DNA of 64,000 nucleotides, taken from positions 1-64,000 of the forward strand of contig CANTFL010001473.1 in NCBI GenBank assembly GCA_947650285.1, read 5' to 3'. Positions 1-12,706 of the stretch are shown here, piece by piece. The notes under the pieces are model-generated. The model worked only from the letters and a program-made list of their open reading frames with translations, had not been told where the DNA came from and did no database searches. This DNA is from Hyaloperonospora brassicae (Eukaryota; Oomycota; Peronosporomycetes; Peronosporales; Peronosporaceae). The position numbers and the translations under genes were made by a program. Position 1 is the stretch's first letter, and the number at the start of each line of letters is the position of its first letter.

Positions 1-1655
1 GATGATGGTATTGGCTTCACGTGGCGTCTGACAAGAGCCATACTGAGCTTTCCTCAATAAGGTTCATCCGAACAGGCATTCTACATCCGCTGGGCTCCAC
101 AATTGACTTCGTCTCGAATTAATTTAGGATCGACCGCGGTATTGACGCCCACTCCTCCTCGTCGTTATTCACAATGCAGTCAAGTGACTGGTCCAAGCCG
201 ATCAACATGACAGCAAGGATCACCGGAATCAATCAGGACAGCTCACTGAGCGCAGAAGCTCTATCGCTTGCGGCACGAGCGTTTTTATATGGAAACATCT
301 TCTTAGTCGTTTAAGTCCGCCATCAACAAGGATTTTGTCGAGTACTAATTCACTAACGGATACAGTGATGAATCTAAATTGATGGTCTTGTTGATTCAGA
401 TGAGGGCGCAAGCCGTGGCAAGCATAAACATGGAAAGTATATAAATTTCAGTAGTATACAGCGGTGGGGGTGGTTAACGAAAATCTGAGGGGAAATTAAC
501 GTTTTCCCAAGCATATATTTAGGTCAAAATTAAATAAGCAAGATACTGGACTTAATTAGATTATACCAGATTTACTTTTTTTACGACTAGAGTCTTTGCC
601 TTAGTTGTTTACCCTTGTTCTGTATAGTGCATATACCTAGAAGGTTACTGACCTTCACTGTCGTCAGTGAGCGTTGACTTCGTTGTGGTGTTCCAGAACG
701 AAGCGACCAGTGACGCGTTACAGCACCACAACACGTCGCCTGTGATAGGTTTCCTACTATTGCAGAACCTTTCGCAAGGCAACACGAGACGGGCGCGGTG
801 AAAATACATGTATTCTAGCCTGCATGACGAAGTGTTTAGTATACCATGGCATGTCCAGCCAATTTGCAATTCGTGTCAGCGACATCAAGACTACGAGTCT
901 TGGGCGAATAGCTGTCTGTGACCACGCCGTCGGGCTTCGTACACTTCCAGCCGTGTTGCACCATAGCAAGAGTCTCTTTTACGTGTTGACACAGGATAGT
1001 TGTATCATGGATACAGGCTATTTCCAAGCTCACGCTTATAAGACGTGTCCGGGCCGCATGCACCTGGTCACAATCATCCCACTACAAATAACCACCGATG
1101 TACAACATAGCGTGGACACCAGCAGAATGCACTTGTAGCCGTTCATCTGCATCCCCAAACATTGTATTTCTTGTCTCATTTATTATTCTTTCGTCATGCA
1201 ATCTGTCTATTATATTTGCACCTTCCAGTTTTGCAAGACAAAGTCTTTTTATTAGCTTTATGCGCGCCGCTTTAGCGCGGTTTCACGACGAACCAGACAA
1301 TGACATAGTGCGGTGCGACACATGGTACGCATTTTCATGCCTTTTACGTGCAGCGATGGAAGGAGAAGCAACCGAAGAACAATACCACTGTTCAAAATCT
1401 GCTACGTTGAACTTTCCTACACACGCATGCAGAGGAGTTTAAGTCAAACAAATAGCCTCCTAATCCTAATGTTCAGCCGGTAGTCGCATATTTCGTGGCC
1501 AAAAGGCAATTTTGAAAGAACTATCGAATAGAGCGGCACGTAGGATGACATTTATATTTTCATTTTTGCGTCGAACGTTTCTAAAAAGGAAAATTAAAAA
1601 ATGCTTATTTTAAAACGAGTAAAAAAATGCCCCCAAATTATCATTAAAATATTAA

Positions 1656-1943
1656 GTGCCCCACATCCTAGTAATTCATGTCAATGTGGCACACATAAAA
1701 CCACACGTCCTTAATTATTTTCGTTTTCCATTTTACGGCCGCGACCAACCCCCGCCTTATTTTTGGGGAAGCCGCGTAGAGGGTTCTGCCGCGAGCGTGC
1801 TGCGCTTGCATCCACCAGTTGCGGGCGTGCTGCGCTTGCAAGTATCTAATGCTGGCTTGTCGCGCTTGCAGCCACCATTTGCAGGAGCCGGCACGAGATA
1901 TATGTACGTAAACACGTCTTTTTTTCATCGCTCGCGGCCGTAA
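1656..1943 (+). other. 95-codon open frame with 10-residue repeats, doubtful gene
   Basis: An open frame whose middle part repeats a 10-residue pattern three times (VLRLHPPVAG, VLRLQVSNAG, LSRLQPPFAG). It follows from an underlying 30-bp DNA repeat. I do not recognise a domain, a signal peptide or a neighbour that would support expression. The frame may be open only because the 30-bp unit is a multiple of three and lacks stops. Confidence 0.15.
1791..1882. repeat. 30-bp tandem repeat, three copies
   Basis: Three adjacent imperfect copies of a 30-bp unit built around the core gcgtgctgcgcttgca (third copy gcttgtcgcgcttgca), each ending in a ...ttgc or ...atgc segment. Local GC is much higher than in the flanks. 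Confidence 0.7.
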
Positions 1944-1989
1944 ATACAGTCAGTCGGTTCTAATGTTGGCGATATTAATGTTATTTCTT

Positions 1990-2340
1990 TTGATTTTGTT
2001 GTTTCAATTGCTATTGTAGATGCTGTTGCTGCTATTAATGATGCTGCTACTGCTGTTGCCGCTGATGCTGCTGTTGTTGTAGGCGATGCGGTTGCTACTG
2101 TTGATGCTGTTGCTGCTATAGTTGATGCTACTACTGCTGTTGCTGTTACTGTTGTTGTTGTAAGTGATGCGGTTGCTGTTGCTGTTTGAGTATCGATTGT
2201 TGATGCTGCTACTGCTGTTGCTGATGCTGCTATTATTGTTGTAGGTGATGCGGTTGGTTTTGCTCTGTAGATGATGATACTGCTATTGCTACTGAAGTTG
2301 ATAATGCTGTTGTTGTTGTAGGTGATGGTGTTGCTACCAA
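1990..2340. repeat. 81-bp minisatellite made of GTT/GCT/GAT triplets
   Basis: A degenerate trinucleotide-rich tract (gttgctgctgat type). Within it the landmark gttgttgtaggtgatg recurs near 2073, 2154, 2235 and 2312, so the higher-order period is about 81 bp with a shorter last step. One frame reads Val/Ala/Asp-rich and is interrupted by TGA at about 2188. The opposite strand would be Gln/Ser/Asn-rich. I see no start codon or domain that would make this a gene. Confidence 0.65.
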
Positions 2341-2931
2341 TGTTGGTTTACTTGTCGTATTGCATTCCCTTCCTGCCTATCAGAGTTGATACTGTAAGCA
2401 AAAAATCATATTAATAGACCCCAATGAATCTAATCTTTCTAATTATCTCTTGTTGATGGCTTCAATGTCTGCAGAATTCGTTGTATGCAGGCCTCTATCA
2501 GGGAGAAAACGTGCGATGATACATCAAGCGTATTCGTCAAATAAGGACGTGAAGCATTTATTTTCGTGATGATATAAAACATTCTTGTATTTTCCCTCAT
2601 TCAAATGCCATTTTGAGAACGTTAGTCTGCTCGAAATGTTTATGAAATATATAAATACAACAAGTGGTTGGGAAAGCATCAGTTACACATTCTCTTCGTT
2701 TGAGAACAAGTATGCCTAGGAGCAAATATTAAACATCGCTTTTGTGGTTAATATTTAATAAATATTGTTGTAGAAAGTTCGATAAATAAAGAATCCCGTC
2801 GCGTGTTGATGTCGGACAGACTTGTATCCTTATATACTGCATTATTTTATTTATATTTGGCGGTACACCAGTACGTACCACAGGATACGTAAAGTCTACG
2901 AAGCAAGCATCATTACCCTGTGCTTTAACAA

Positions 2932-3021
2932 GTAGAACGACTGTGTCGATTTTGCCGCAAGATGAAGCGTAAGTATGTTGTTACGCTTCATCTAGCGGCA
3001 AAATCAACACAGTCGTTCTAC
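2932..3021. repeat. Near-perfect inverted repeat, 41-bp arms
   Basis: Left arm 2932-2972 and right arm 2981-3021 are reverse complements with two mismatches, separated by an 8-base loop (gtatgttg). The outer ends start gtagaacgactgtgt. The pairing extends outward weakly (acaag on both sides, with a 2-base offset). It could be a small foldback or MITE-like element, or a structured RNA. No clear target-site duplication is visible. Confidence 0.8.
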
Positions 3022-3024
3022 ACT

Positions 3025-3075
3025 TGTCCAATCATCCCTATCTATCACTTATCCAATAATCCCTATCTATCACTG
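3025..3075. repeat. 25-bp direct repeat, two copies
   Basis: Two adjacent copies of a unit with core atccctatctatcact, each preceded by tccaat(c/a). They lie immediately right of the inverted repeat at 2932-3021. Confidence 0.75.
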
Positions 3076-5357
3076 CTACCATCAATTATTGAGACGACGT
3101 CGTAATCAATCGTCATCGCACGCCTTTATAGGGCGCATGCCACTCTTCGTCCTCACAGTCGTCTGCATTACTTCTTGCAACAGCTTCAAAACATTTTAGT
3201 CAGCCCTCCAGCTCCTTGTCTCCTCTTTATCGGTTATCCGCCTTCCTTAGCTATACTCAGCCGTACATAAGAGATTATCATACATATTTCCGTCATTACA
3301 ATAATGCGCTACTTTTATGTAAAAATTTAACGATCCCGCCAAATTTTCGGGTAAAGAAAGATCCAATTACATTTCGTTGATACGAAAACTGTCGATGAGA
3401 AAAATTATTAATTAATAAAAACACCAATGTTAACTTTCCTAATAGTTATGATGGAAGTTTTACCGTCGAAGAAAACTTTCCGCGATGCTCCACTCGGCAA
3501 ATGGTATGGATCAATCTAATTATAAATACACTACAAGTCGCTGCTACACGCTTGAAACGGTTGGTAAGCGACATTTTTAATTATATATACTGCAAGATAG
3601 ATCAAATCAAAGTTTGTTATTAACCACTCTTCGATACAGTTCAACTTCTGATTCTTTTTATACGAGTTTGTTTACCGAACATTATTTCTTCTGCACGTGT
3701 ATTGTGAGTGAGGTCGTAATACCTGCATTCGCTGCGTCTTTCATCTTGTGATCTAGGTCCATAATATTGCCACTCGTAAGAAATGGCAATCTAGATTATA
3801 TTGTCGAATATTTTATATCAATATCACTAGCTACAGTAATAAAGATTGCTGTATATTGGCTCTACTCATTGTTTTAGACAAGCGTTTGTATTATATCACA
3901 AAAATTTTTTGCTGCTCGACGCGCACAATGGTGGTGTGTAGACATCACCGTCATACATGTTCGTATATTCATGTATTAAAATTACGACTATCCGATAGGA
4001 CAAAATTATACATTTTTTGCTTAAGTAAAGTATTTACTTCTCTACTACTAGGCGTTGCCTATCACATTCCTTTAAGTACGTGTACTGGAGGTAGCAGAAA
4101 AAAGATCACACTTCTATTAGTGATTTTCAGCTCGTACTAAAGTCAGTACGTACTAATAAGTGATCCGCTACCTTGTAATTTGTGGTTAGCTCTTACCGTG
4201 TCAGTGCACGCACAGGATCTCTTGTTACACCTGATAGCACCATAATTACATCTAACGATTATAGTTTCTATTATCTATCATACACGTGTCAGGTTAATTA
4301 CATGATAGCTTTCACGCAGCGCATAAGAGCTTCGCTGATTAGAGCGATCTAGAATGGGCTGCAGCCGAATGTAAGAATTTAACCGAAGGCGTAGATTTTT
4401 TCAGAGCAATACCTATTTCCCTAAGAGGTGCTATCCAGGCGCATAGTTCGCGAACTTTGTCTAGCGCTCATATTTAATTGAATAGTTTGCAGATGCCCTT
4501 ACTTTGCTATAAGGATCGATGCAAGATAAGATGTAAAGAAAATAAGGTAGTCACCTATTTAAACTGTTAAAAAGGCAGAAATTCTAGAATGGTTTTTCCA
4601 GGTCGACAGATGCAAGTTGACCTAGTAGCTTGACGACTTACGTATATTCGTACAAGGCATTAGAAGAAGCCATATTGTAATGATAATAAAAGGTCCCGTC
4701 ATTATCCACTTGTTCCGCTATAAGCTCAATCAAATGATCAAGCGTCATTCGTGATGCTATACTGAGTATGTAGGAAAAGAGGCTTAAGAAGAGTTAGATA
4801 CCAATCGTCGACCGAGACGACAGGAGCGCAAGAATTTGTTATGATTGTGCTCTTCAAAGAGGTAAGCGAAACGTTTTAATGTCAATCATACAAAGATTTA
4901 TATAAATGAATACGACATCATTGGACAACGTGCTACTCCTATAATAGTAGTGCCTTGGATCCTTGTCACGTATGACAATGCATAACGACCGCCAATCGGC
5001 TATGAAGCATGAGAGACTCGAGTTCAGTACTGACTAAGAATACAAGCAATGTCGAGGAACGTCAAAAAACGTTTTGGGTCAATAAAGAATAAGTGACTTG
5101 CTGATCTAACAACGTTGTAGGAACGTAAAGGAATATAAAGAAGTACTCCAGGCACATAAACTCTCAGTTATTGTTATAACTGACTTCACGCATTCGTTGT
5201 TAGGATGTTGTAGGAAAACTATTCAAGGAGATGGCTATGCTTACGTGCATCTTCCGTAACGGGCCGTACCGGCGTTCAGATGTCACAACTATGCAAAGCA
5301 ATTGAATGAAAACTCCCAGGATAACTCCCGAAGGCAAGTAATACCGTAAAACGAGCG

Positions 5358-5738
5358 ATGAAAATCATATATTATGTAATAACCCTAGCTGTGACTCGAT
5401 TTAGTAAGGTAAATTCCCATTTTGTGCAGTGTTATCAACAGGCCATGAGTCTTATGCCCCTGGACCAATTTTATTCCCATCAAGTTAAGCGTCAGTGTCG
5501 CTACAAACTAATTTATACAAGGATGAATCAAAAAGCGCAGTCAAAGATATGGAAAGGCCCCTGGGCTGGTCAGTATAATGATAAGTTAAATCCGTTTTCC
5601 TACAAAATGCTTGAAGCTCGGAGATTCGATAACGACCATTCATCGTTCGGGTCTACCGGCTCGACCTTTCGCACTTTTTCGGGAAGCTTACGGTACTTAG
5701 CAGGAAAAAGATGTTTTTCATGCAAAAACACAATTTGA
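5358..5738 (+). other. 126-codon open frame, doubtful gene
   Basis: Starts with ATG followed by a moderately hydrophobic stretch (MKIIYYVITLAV) that weakly resembles a signal peptide, then a basic, Ser/Tyr-rich body. No RXLR, LFLAK or other motif is visible and I recognise no family. It stands alone in AT-rich DNA. A small secreted protein is conceivable, but random openness is as likely. Confidence 0.15.
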
Positions 5739-7343
5739 TATCAAATTTTTGGGCGGCTCACGCTGCTAGAAAGGGATATCCGTGATATTCTGATGCAGAT
5801 GGTAAATAAGTAATACCAGTACAGTCTCAAGGTTGCCATGTTACATAACGTGCGCAGGACGTCGCATCTTGAAGAAACATAGCGGTAAACGACGTGAAGA
5901 TCTCAGTCTAAAACTTCGACGGAAGAGGAGGGGATCTCAATTTTAGGTAATGGTTTTAAACGGCTATAAATGATTTATGCGGCTCTTAATATGGCTGAAG
6001 ATCTCAGTAGGTGCATAAATAATGAATTAATAGAGCTCGATCATCAAGTTACACATTGAACCAATAACTTTTATTGCACATTAACAGATATCAAGACATC
6101 TTGTATAAGTACCCCCCCCGTTTCATATATAAATGAACTAGTTGAATTGAAAGTTCGGTCCACAAATTTCGAAGTGAAATCCATTTTCGTTTATTAAATT
6201 GTAGTAAGTAAGAATGTTCCGTGGAAATTCACATATTGTTCCTCATTGCGTTTAATCGATATAGCGATGCTCCATTAGGTCCTCAAGATCGTGCTCCACA
6301 AATATAAGCAAAGTTTGCCAGCTCCTTGAGTAATTTATAGGGCGTGACATTTGTTCGAGCATATATTTAACGTGAGGATAACTTACGACCAAAACATAAG
6401 CTGGTTCATTGTGCAAAGCTCAATTTTTTAAGCATTCGCCTTAGAAGCAAGCCGAAAGTGGCCATTGTAGAAGGTTTTATCGTGGTGCAACCTATGTAAT
6501 GATGATAGCCCACGGAAGAAACTATTACCCTGTTTCATTTGCGACAAATAGTGTCACTTCAAACGCAAACATAACTAGAATTGAAGAGGTCTCAGAGCTA
6601 AATATTGTAAGCAATTTGATGTCATCTATCTACAGATATTGGGCAATATTACAAGTCGTAACATAGTGACATTACTAATACTACTTCATATTACTATAAG
6701 GATTTCCTATTAACAATTTTTTTTCAATTTTGTAATTCCGATAAGTGGAATTTTTTAGCGACGGCCAATGAAAAGATATATCACATCAATTTACCAGATG
6801 CATACTGACCGGCAATTTCTTTTACATGCAATCACCTATTTTACGATAAATGGATAAATCTGAGAATGAAGAACGACCTTCGCGATGATGGCACTACTCG
6901 TGCGGTGGTACATGCACCACTGCATTTATCGCACAATACTGCTACCACCTCCACAGCACGCAAGAAACGGGGCAGCGCGAATGTTTGTATCATCGGACCC
7001 AGTGCCGTTGCGGTCACGACACATGCGTACAGCGTGTTCGACTGTGCACATAAGTGCTGACATGCTCACGTGTGCAATCTTATCGAAGACAAGTTCACCA
7101 TTCATGTCCGTCAACTGATCCGATACAAGAGAAGCTAGTCCCATATCGAAATCGCATTTACATCATCGCGCTGCTGACGTGCTGCTAGCGTGTCATCGTC
7201 GTATCGCGGTGTCTATGTTCATGAAGCTGCTGACGGACATATCCACGTCGTACACAAGCGGTCATGACGACACATAGGAGTAGCGCATATATGTCGCAGT
7301 ATGATATCGGGGAGCAAAGCGCGGCATGAAGAGAGCAAAGATG

Positions 7344-7416
7344 TTCCCACACCGGGACTCGAACCCGGGTCTGCTGGGTGAGAGCCAGCTATCCTAACCG
7401 CCTCGATTATATGGGA
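7344..7416 (-). tRNA. tRNA-Glu: tRNA-Glu (CTC), unit 1, D-arm altered
   Basis: A 73-nt cloverleaf read on the minus strand. The 7-bp acceptor stem is TCCCATA/TGTGGGA, the anticodon arm GCTGG-CTCTCAC-CCAGC, and the T arm CCGGG-TTCGAGT-CCCGG, with discriminator A. This leftmost copy differs from all others at G10 to A and T13 to G, which damages the D stem and the A box. It is possibly a decayed edge copy. Confidence 0.8.
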
Positions 7417-7931
7417 AAGATGACAAACGCACACACACAGACGGATACATCCATACTATCTACACACTCACACTCGCGACATACAACGGACACAGTCGTA
7501 CGCACCACCGCATTCATCGCACAATACTGCTACCACCTCCACAGCACGCAAGAAACGGGGCAGCGCGAATGTTTGTATCATCGGATCCAGTGCCGTTGCG
7601 GTCACGACACATGCGTACAGCGTGTTCGACTGTGCACATAAGTGCTGACATGCTCACGTGTGCAATCTTATCGAAGACAAGTTCACCATTCATGTCCGTC
7701 AACTGATCCGATACAAGAGAAGCTAGTCCCATATCGAAATCGAATTTACATCATCGCGCTGCTGACGTGCTGCTAGCGTGTCATCGTCGTATCGCGGTGT
7801 CTATGTTCATGAAGCTGCTGACGGACATATCCACGTCGTACACAAGCGGTCATGACGACACATAGGAGTAGCGCATATATGTCGCAGTATGATATCGGGG
7901 AGCAAAGCGCGGCATGAAGAGAGCAAAGATG

Positions 7932-8005
7932 TTCCCACACCGGGACTCGAACCCGGGTCTGCTGGGTGAGAGCCAGCTATCCTAACCGCCTAGACTTATA
8001 TGGGA
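7932..8005 (-). tRNA. tRNA-Glu: tRNA-Glu (CTC), unit 2, extra A before D stem
   Basis: Anticodon CTC. 74 nt: one additional A between positions 9 and 10 lengthens the acceptor/D linker. Microsite ttgc. Confidence 0.88.
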
Positions 8006-8519
8006 AAGATGACAAACGCACACACACAGACGGATACATCCATACTATCTACACACTCACACTCGCGACATACAACGGACACAGTCGTACGCACCACCGC
8101 ATTCATCGCACAATACTGCTACCACCTCCACAGCACGCAAGAAACGGGGCAGCGCGAATGTTTGTATCATCGGATCCAGTGCCGTTGCGGTCACGACACA
8201 TGCGTACAGCGTGTTCGACTGTGCACATAAGTGCTGACATGCTCACGTGTGCAATCTTATGAAGACAAGTTCACCATTCATGTCCGTCAACTGATCCGAT
8301 ACAAGAGAAGCTAGTTCCATATCGAAATCGAATTTACATCATCGCGCTGCTGACGTGCTGCTAGCGTGTCATCGTCGTATCGCGGTGTCTATGTTCATGA
8401 AGCTGCTGACGGACATATCCACGTCGTACACAAGCGGTCATGACGACACATAGGAGTAGCGCATATATGTCGCAGTATGATATCGGGGAGCAAAGCGCGG
8501 CATGAAGAGAGCAAAGATG

Positions 8520-8592
8520 TTCCCACACCGGGACTCGAACCCGGGTCTGCTGGGTGAGAGCCAGCTATCCTAACCGCCTAGACTATATGGGA
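8520..8592 (-). tRNA. tRNA-Glu: tRNA-Glu (CTC), unit 3
   Basis: Anticodon CTC; U8 and the A box (TAGTCTAGGCG) intact, B box GGTTCGAGTCC. Taken as the reference CTC copy. Microsite ttgc. Confidence 0.95.
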
Positions 8593-9106
8593 AAGATGAC
8601 AAACGCACACACACAGACGGATACATCCATACTATCTACACACTCACACTCGCGACATACAACGGACACAGTCGTACGCACCACCGCATTCATCGCACAA
8701 TACTGCTACCACCTCCACAGCACGCAAGAAACGGGGCAGCGCGAATGTTTGTATCATCGGATCCAGTGCCGTTGCGGTCACGACACATGCGTACAGCGTG
8801 TTCGACTGTGCACATAAGTGCTGACATGCTCACGTGTGCAATCTTATGAAGACAAGTTCACCATTCATGTCCGTCAACTGATCCGATACAAGAGAAGCTA
8901 GTCCCATATCGAAATCGAATTTACATCATCGCGCTGCTGACGTGCTGCTAGCGTGTCATCGTCGTATCGCGGTGTCTATGTTCATGAAGCTGCTGACGGA
9001 CATATCCACGTCGTACACAAGCGGTCATGACGACACATAGGAGTAGCGCATATATGTCGCAGTATGATATCGGGGAGCAAAGCGCGGCATGAAGAGAGCA
9101 AAGATG

Positions 9107-9179
9107 TTCCCACACCGGGACTCGAACCCGGGTCTGCTGGGTGAGAGCCAGCTATCCTAACCGCCTAGACTATATGGGA
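9107..9179 (-). tRNA. tRNA-Glu: tRNA-Glu (CTC), unit 4
   Basis: Anticodon CTC, U8 intact. Microsite ttgc; spacer has the cttatgaag form. Confidence 0.95.
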
Positions 9180-9693
9180 AAGATGACAAACGCACACACA
9201 CAGACGGATACATCCATACTATCTACACACTCACACTCGCGACATACAACGGACACAGTCGTACGCACCACCGCATTCATCGCACAATACTGCTACCACC
9301 TCCACAGCACGCAAGAAACGGGGCAGCGCGAATGTTTGTATCATCGGATCCAGTGCCGTTGCGGTCACGACACATGCGTACAGCGTGTTCGACTGTGCAC
9401 ATAAGTGCTGACATGCTCACGTGTGCAATCTTATGAAGACAAGTTCACCATTCATGTCCGTCAACTGATCCGATACAAGAGAAGCTAGTTCCATATCGAA
9501 ATCGAATTTACATCATCGCGCTGCTGACGTGCTGCTAGCGTGTCATCGTCGTATCGCGGTGTCTATGTTCATGAAGCTGCTGACGGACATATCCACGTCG
9601 TACACAAGCGGTCATGACGACACATAGGAGTAGCGCATATATGTCGCAGTATGATATCGGGGAGCAAAGCGCGGCATGAAGAGAGCAAAGATG

Positions 9694-9766
9694 TTCCCAC
9701 ACCGGGACTCGAACCCGGGTCTGCTGGGTGAGAGCCAGCTATCCTAACCGCCTAGACTATATGGGA
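9694..9766 (-). tRNA. tRNA-Glu: tRNA-Glu (CTC), unit 5
   Basis: Anticodon CTC, U8 intact. Microsite ttgc; cttatcgaag form. Confidence 0.95.
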
Positions 9767-10281
9767 AAGATGACAAACGCACACACACAGACGGATACAT
9801 CCATACTATCTACACACTCACACTCGCGACATACAACGGACACAGTCGTACGCACCACCGCATTCATCGCACAATACTGCTACCACCTCCACAGCACGCA
9901 AGAAACGGGGCAGCGCGAATGTTTGTATCATCGGATCCAGTGCCGTTGCGGTCACGACACATGCGTACAGCGTGTTCGACTGTGCACATAAGTGCTGACA
10001 TGCTCACGTGTGCAATCTTATCGAAGACAAGTTCACCATTCATGTCCGTCAACTGATCCGATACAAGAGAAGCTAGTCCCATATCGAAATCGAATTTACA
10101 TCATCGCGCTGCTGACGTGCTGCTAGCGTGTCATCGTCGTATCGCGGTGTCTATGTTCATGAAGCTGCTGACGGACATATCCACGTCGTACACAAGCGGT
10201 CATGACGACACATAGGAGTAGCGCATATATGTCGCAGTATGATATCGGGGAGCAAAGCGCGGCATGAAGAGAGCAAAGATG

Positions 10282-10355
10282 TTCCCACACCGGGACTCGA
10301 ACCCGGGTCTGCTGGGTGAGAGCCAGCTATCCTAACCGCCTAGACTTATATGGGA
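10282..10355 (-). tRNA. tRNA-Glu: tRNA-Glu (CTC), unit 6, extra A before D stem
   Basis: Anticodon CTC, 74 nt with the extra linker A. Microsite ttgc. Confidence 0.88.
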
Positions 10356-10869
10356 AAGATGACAAACGCACACACACAGACGGATACATCCATACTATCT
10401 ACACACTCACACTCGCGACATACAACGGACACAGTCGTACGCACCACCGCATTCATCGCACAATACTGCTACCACCTCCACAGCACGCAAGAAACGGGGC
10501 AGCGCGAATGTTTGTATCATCGGATCCAGTGCCGTTGCGGTCACGACACATGCGTACAGCGTGTTCGACTGTGCACATAAGTGCTGACATGCTCACGTGT
10601 GCAATCTTATGAAGACAAGTTCACCATTCATGTCCGTCAACTGATCCGATACAAGAGAAGCTAGTTCCATATCGAAATCGAATTTACATCATCGCGCTGC
10701 TGACGTGCTGCTAGCGTGTCATCGTCGTATCGCGGTGTCTATGTTCATGAAGCTGCTGACGGACATATCCACGTCGTACACAAGCGGTCATGACGACACA
10801 TAGGAGTAGCGCATATATGTCGCAGTATGATATCGGGGAGCAAAGCGCGGCATGAAGAGAGCAAAGATG

Positions 10870-10942
10870 TTCCCACACCGGGACTCGAACCCGGGTCTGC
10901 TGGGTGAGAGCCAGCTATCCTAACCGCCTAGACTATATGGGA
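10870..10942 (-). tRNA. tRNA-Glu: tRNA-Glu (CTC), unit 7
   Basis: Anticodon CTC, U8 intact. Microsite ttgc. Confidence 0.95.
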
Positions 10943-11457
10943 AAGATGACAAACGCACACACACAGACGGATACATCCATACTATCTACACACTCACACT
11001 CGCGACATACAACGGACACAGTCGTACGCACCACCGCATTCATCGCACAATACTGCTACCACCTCCACAGCACGCAAGAAACGGGGCAGCGCGAATGTTT
11101 GTATCATCGGATCCAGTGCCGTTGCGGTCACGACACATGCGTACAGCGTGTTCGACTGTGCACATAAGTGCTGACATGCTCACGTGTGCAATCTTATCGA
11201 AGACAAGTTCACCATTCATGTCCGTCAACTGATCCGATACAAGAGAAGCTAGTTCCATATCGAAATCGAATTTACATCATCGCGCTGCTGACGTGCTGCT
11301 AGCGTGTCATCGTCGTATCGCGGTGTCTATGTTCATGAAGCTGCTGACGGACATATCCACGTCGTACACAAGCGGTCATGACGACACATAGGAGTAGCGC
11401 ATATATGTCGCAGTATGATATCGGGGAGCAAAGCGCGGCATGAAGAGAGCAAAGATG

Positions 11458-11530
11458 TTCCCACACCGGGACTCGAACCCGGGTCTGCTGGGTGAAAGCC
11501 AGCTATCCTAACCGCCTAGACTTTATGGGA
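11458..11530 (-). tRNA. tRNA-Glu: tRNA-Glu (TTC), unit 8, A8
   Basis: First TTC copy from the left: the anticodon loop reads CTTTCAC. Position 8 is A instead of T, so the A box is off consensus. Microsite ttgc. Confidence 0.87.
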
Positions 11531-12044
11531 AAGATGACAAACGCACACACACAGACGGATACATCCATACTATCTACACACTCACACTCGCGACATACAA
11601 CGGACACAGTCGTACGCACCACCGCATTCATCGCACAATACTGCTACCACCTCCACAGCACGCAAGAAACGGGGCAGCGCGAATGTTTGTATCATCGGAT
11701 CCAGTGCCGTTGCGGTCACGACACATGCGTACAGCGTGTTCGACTGTGCACATAAGTGCTGACATGCTCACGTGTGCAATCTTATGAAGACAAGTTCACC
11801 ATTCATGTCCGTCAACTGATCCGATACAAGAGAAGCTAGTCCCATATCGAAATCGAATTTACATCATCGCGCTGCTGACGTGCTGCTAGCGTGTCATCGT
11901 CGTATCGCGGTGTCTATGTTCATGAAGCTGCTGACGGACATATCCACGTCGTACACAAGCGGTCATGACGACACATAGGAGTAGCGCATATATGTCGCAG
12001 TATGATATCGGGGAGCAAAGCGCGGCATGAAGAGAGCAAAGATG

Positions 12045-12118
12045 TTCCCACACCGGGACTCGAACCCGGGTCTGCTGGGTGAGAGCCAGCTATCCTAACC
12101 GCCTAGACTTATATGGGA
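12045..12118 (-). tRNA. tRNA-Glu: tRNA-Glu (CTC), unit 9, extra A before D stem
   Basis: Anticodon CTC, 74 nt. Microsite ttgc; spacer ggcaacg variant. Confidence 0.88.
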
Positions 12119-12633
12119 AAGATGACAAACGCACACACACAGACGGATACATCCATACTATCTACACACTCACACTCGCGACATACAACGGACACAGTCG
12201 TACGCACCACCGCATTCATCGCACAATACTGCTACCACCTCCACAGCACGCAAGAAACGGGGCAACGCGAATGTTTGTATCATCGGATCCAGTGCCGTTG
12301 CGGTCACGACACATGCGTACAGCGTGTTCGACTGTGCACATAAGTGCTGACATGCTCACGTGTGCAATCTTATCGAAGACAAGTTCACCATTCATGTCCG
12401 TCAACTGATCCGATACAAGAGAAGCTAGTCCCATATCGAAATCGAATTTACATCATCGCGCTGCTGACGTGCTGCTAGCGTGTCATCGTCGTATCGCGGT
12501 GTCTATGTTCATGAAGCTGCTGACGGACATATCCACGTCGTACACAAGCGGTCATGACGACACATAGGAGTAGCGCATATATGTCGCAGTATGATATCGG
12601 GGAGCAAAGCGCGGCATGAAGAGAGCAAAGATG

Positions 12634-12706
12634 TTCCCACACCGGGACTCGAACCCGGGTCTGCTGGGTGAGAGCCAGCTATCCTAACCGCCTAGACTTT
12701 ATGGGA
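12634..12706 (-). tRNA. tRNA-Glu: tRNA-Glu (CTC), unit 10, A8
   Basis: Recombinant type: anticodon CTC combined with A8. Microsite cacc. Confidence 0.87.

Larger units (their letters stand above)
1..6911. other. AT-rich gene-poor region
   Basis: I see no recognisable gene here. The stretch is clearly richer in A/T than the right half of the window. Its open frames are short, start at random and show no conserved motif. It contains the local repeats listed separately (about 1791-1882, 1990-2340, 2932-3021 and 3025-3075), an 8-base C run near 6112 and many A/T homopolymers. It may be decayed intergenic or transposon-derived DNA, but I could not recognise reverse transcriptase, integrase or transposase motifs in the frames I read. 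Confidence 0.6.

Noticed and set aside
2000..2190. Val/Ala-rich or Gln-rich protein from the triplet repeat
   Set aside because: The frame is interrupted by a stop at about 2188, there is no start codon context, and the openness follows from the triplet repeat itself.
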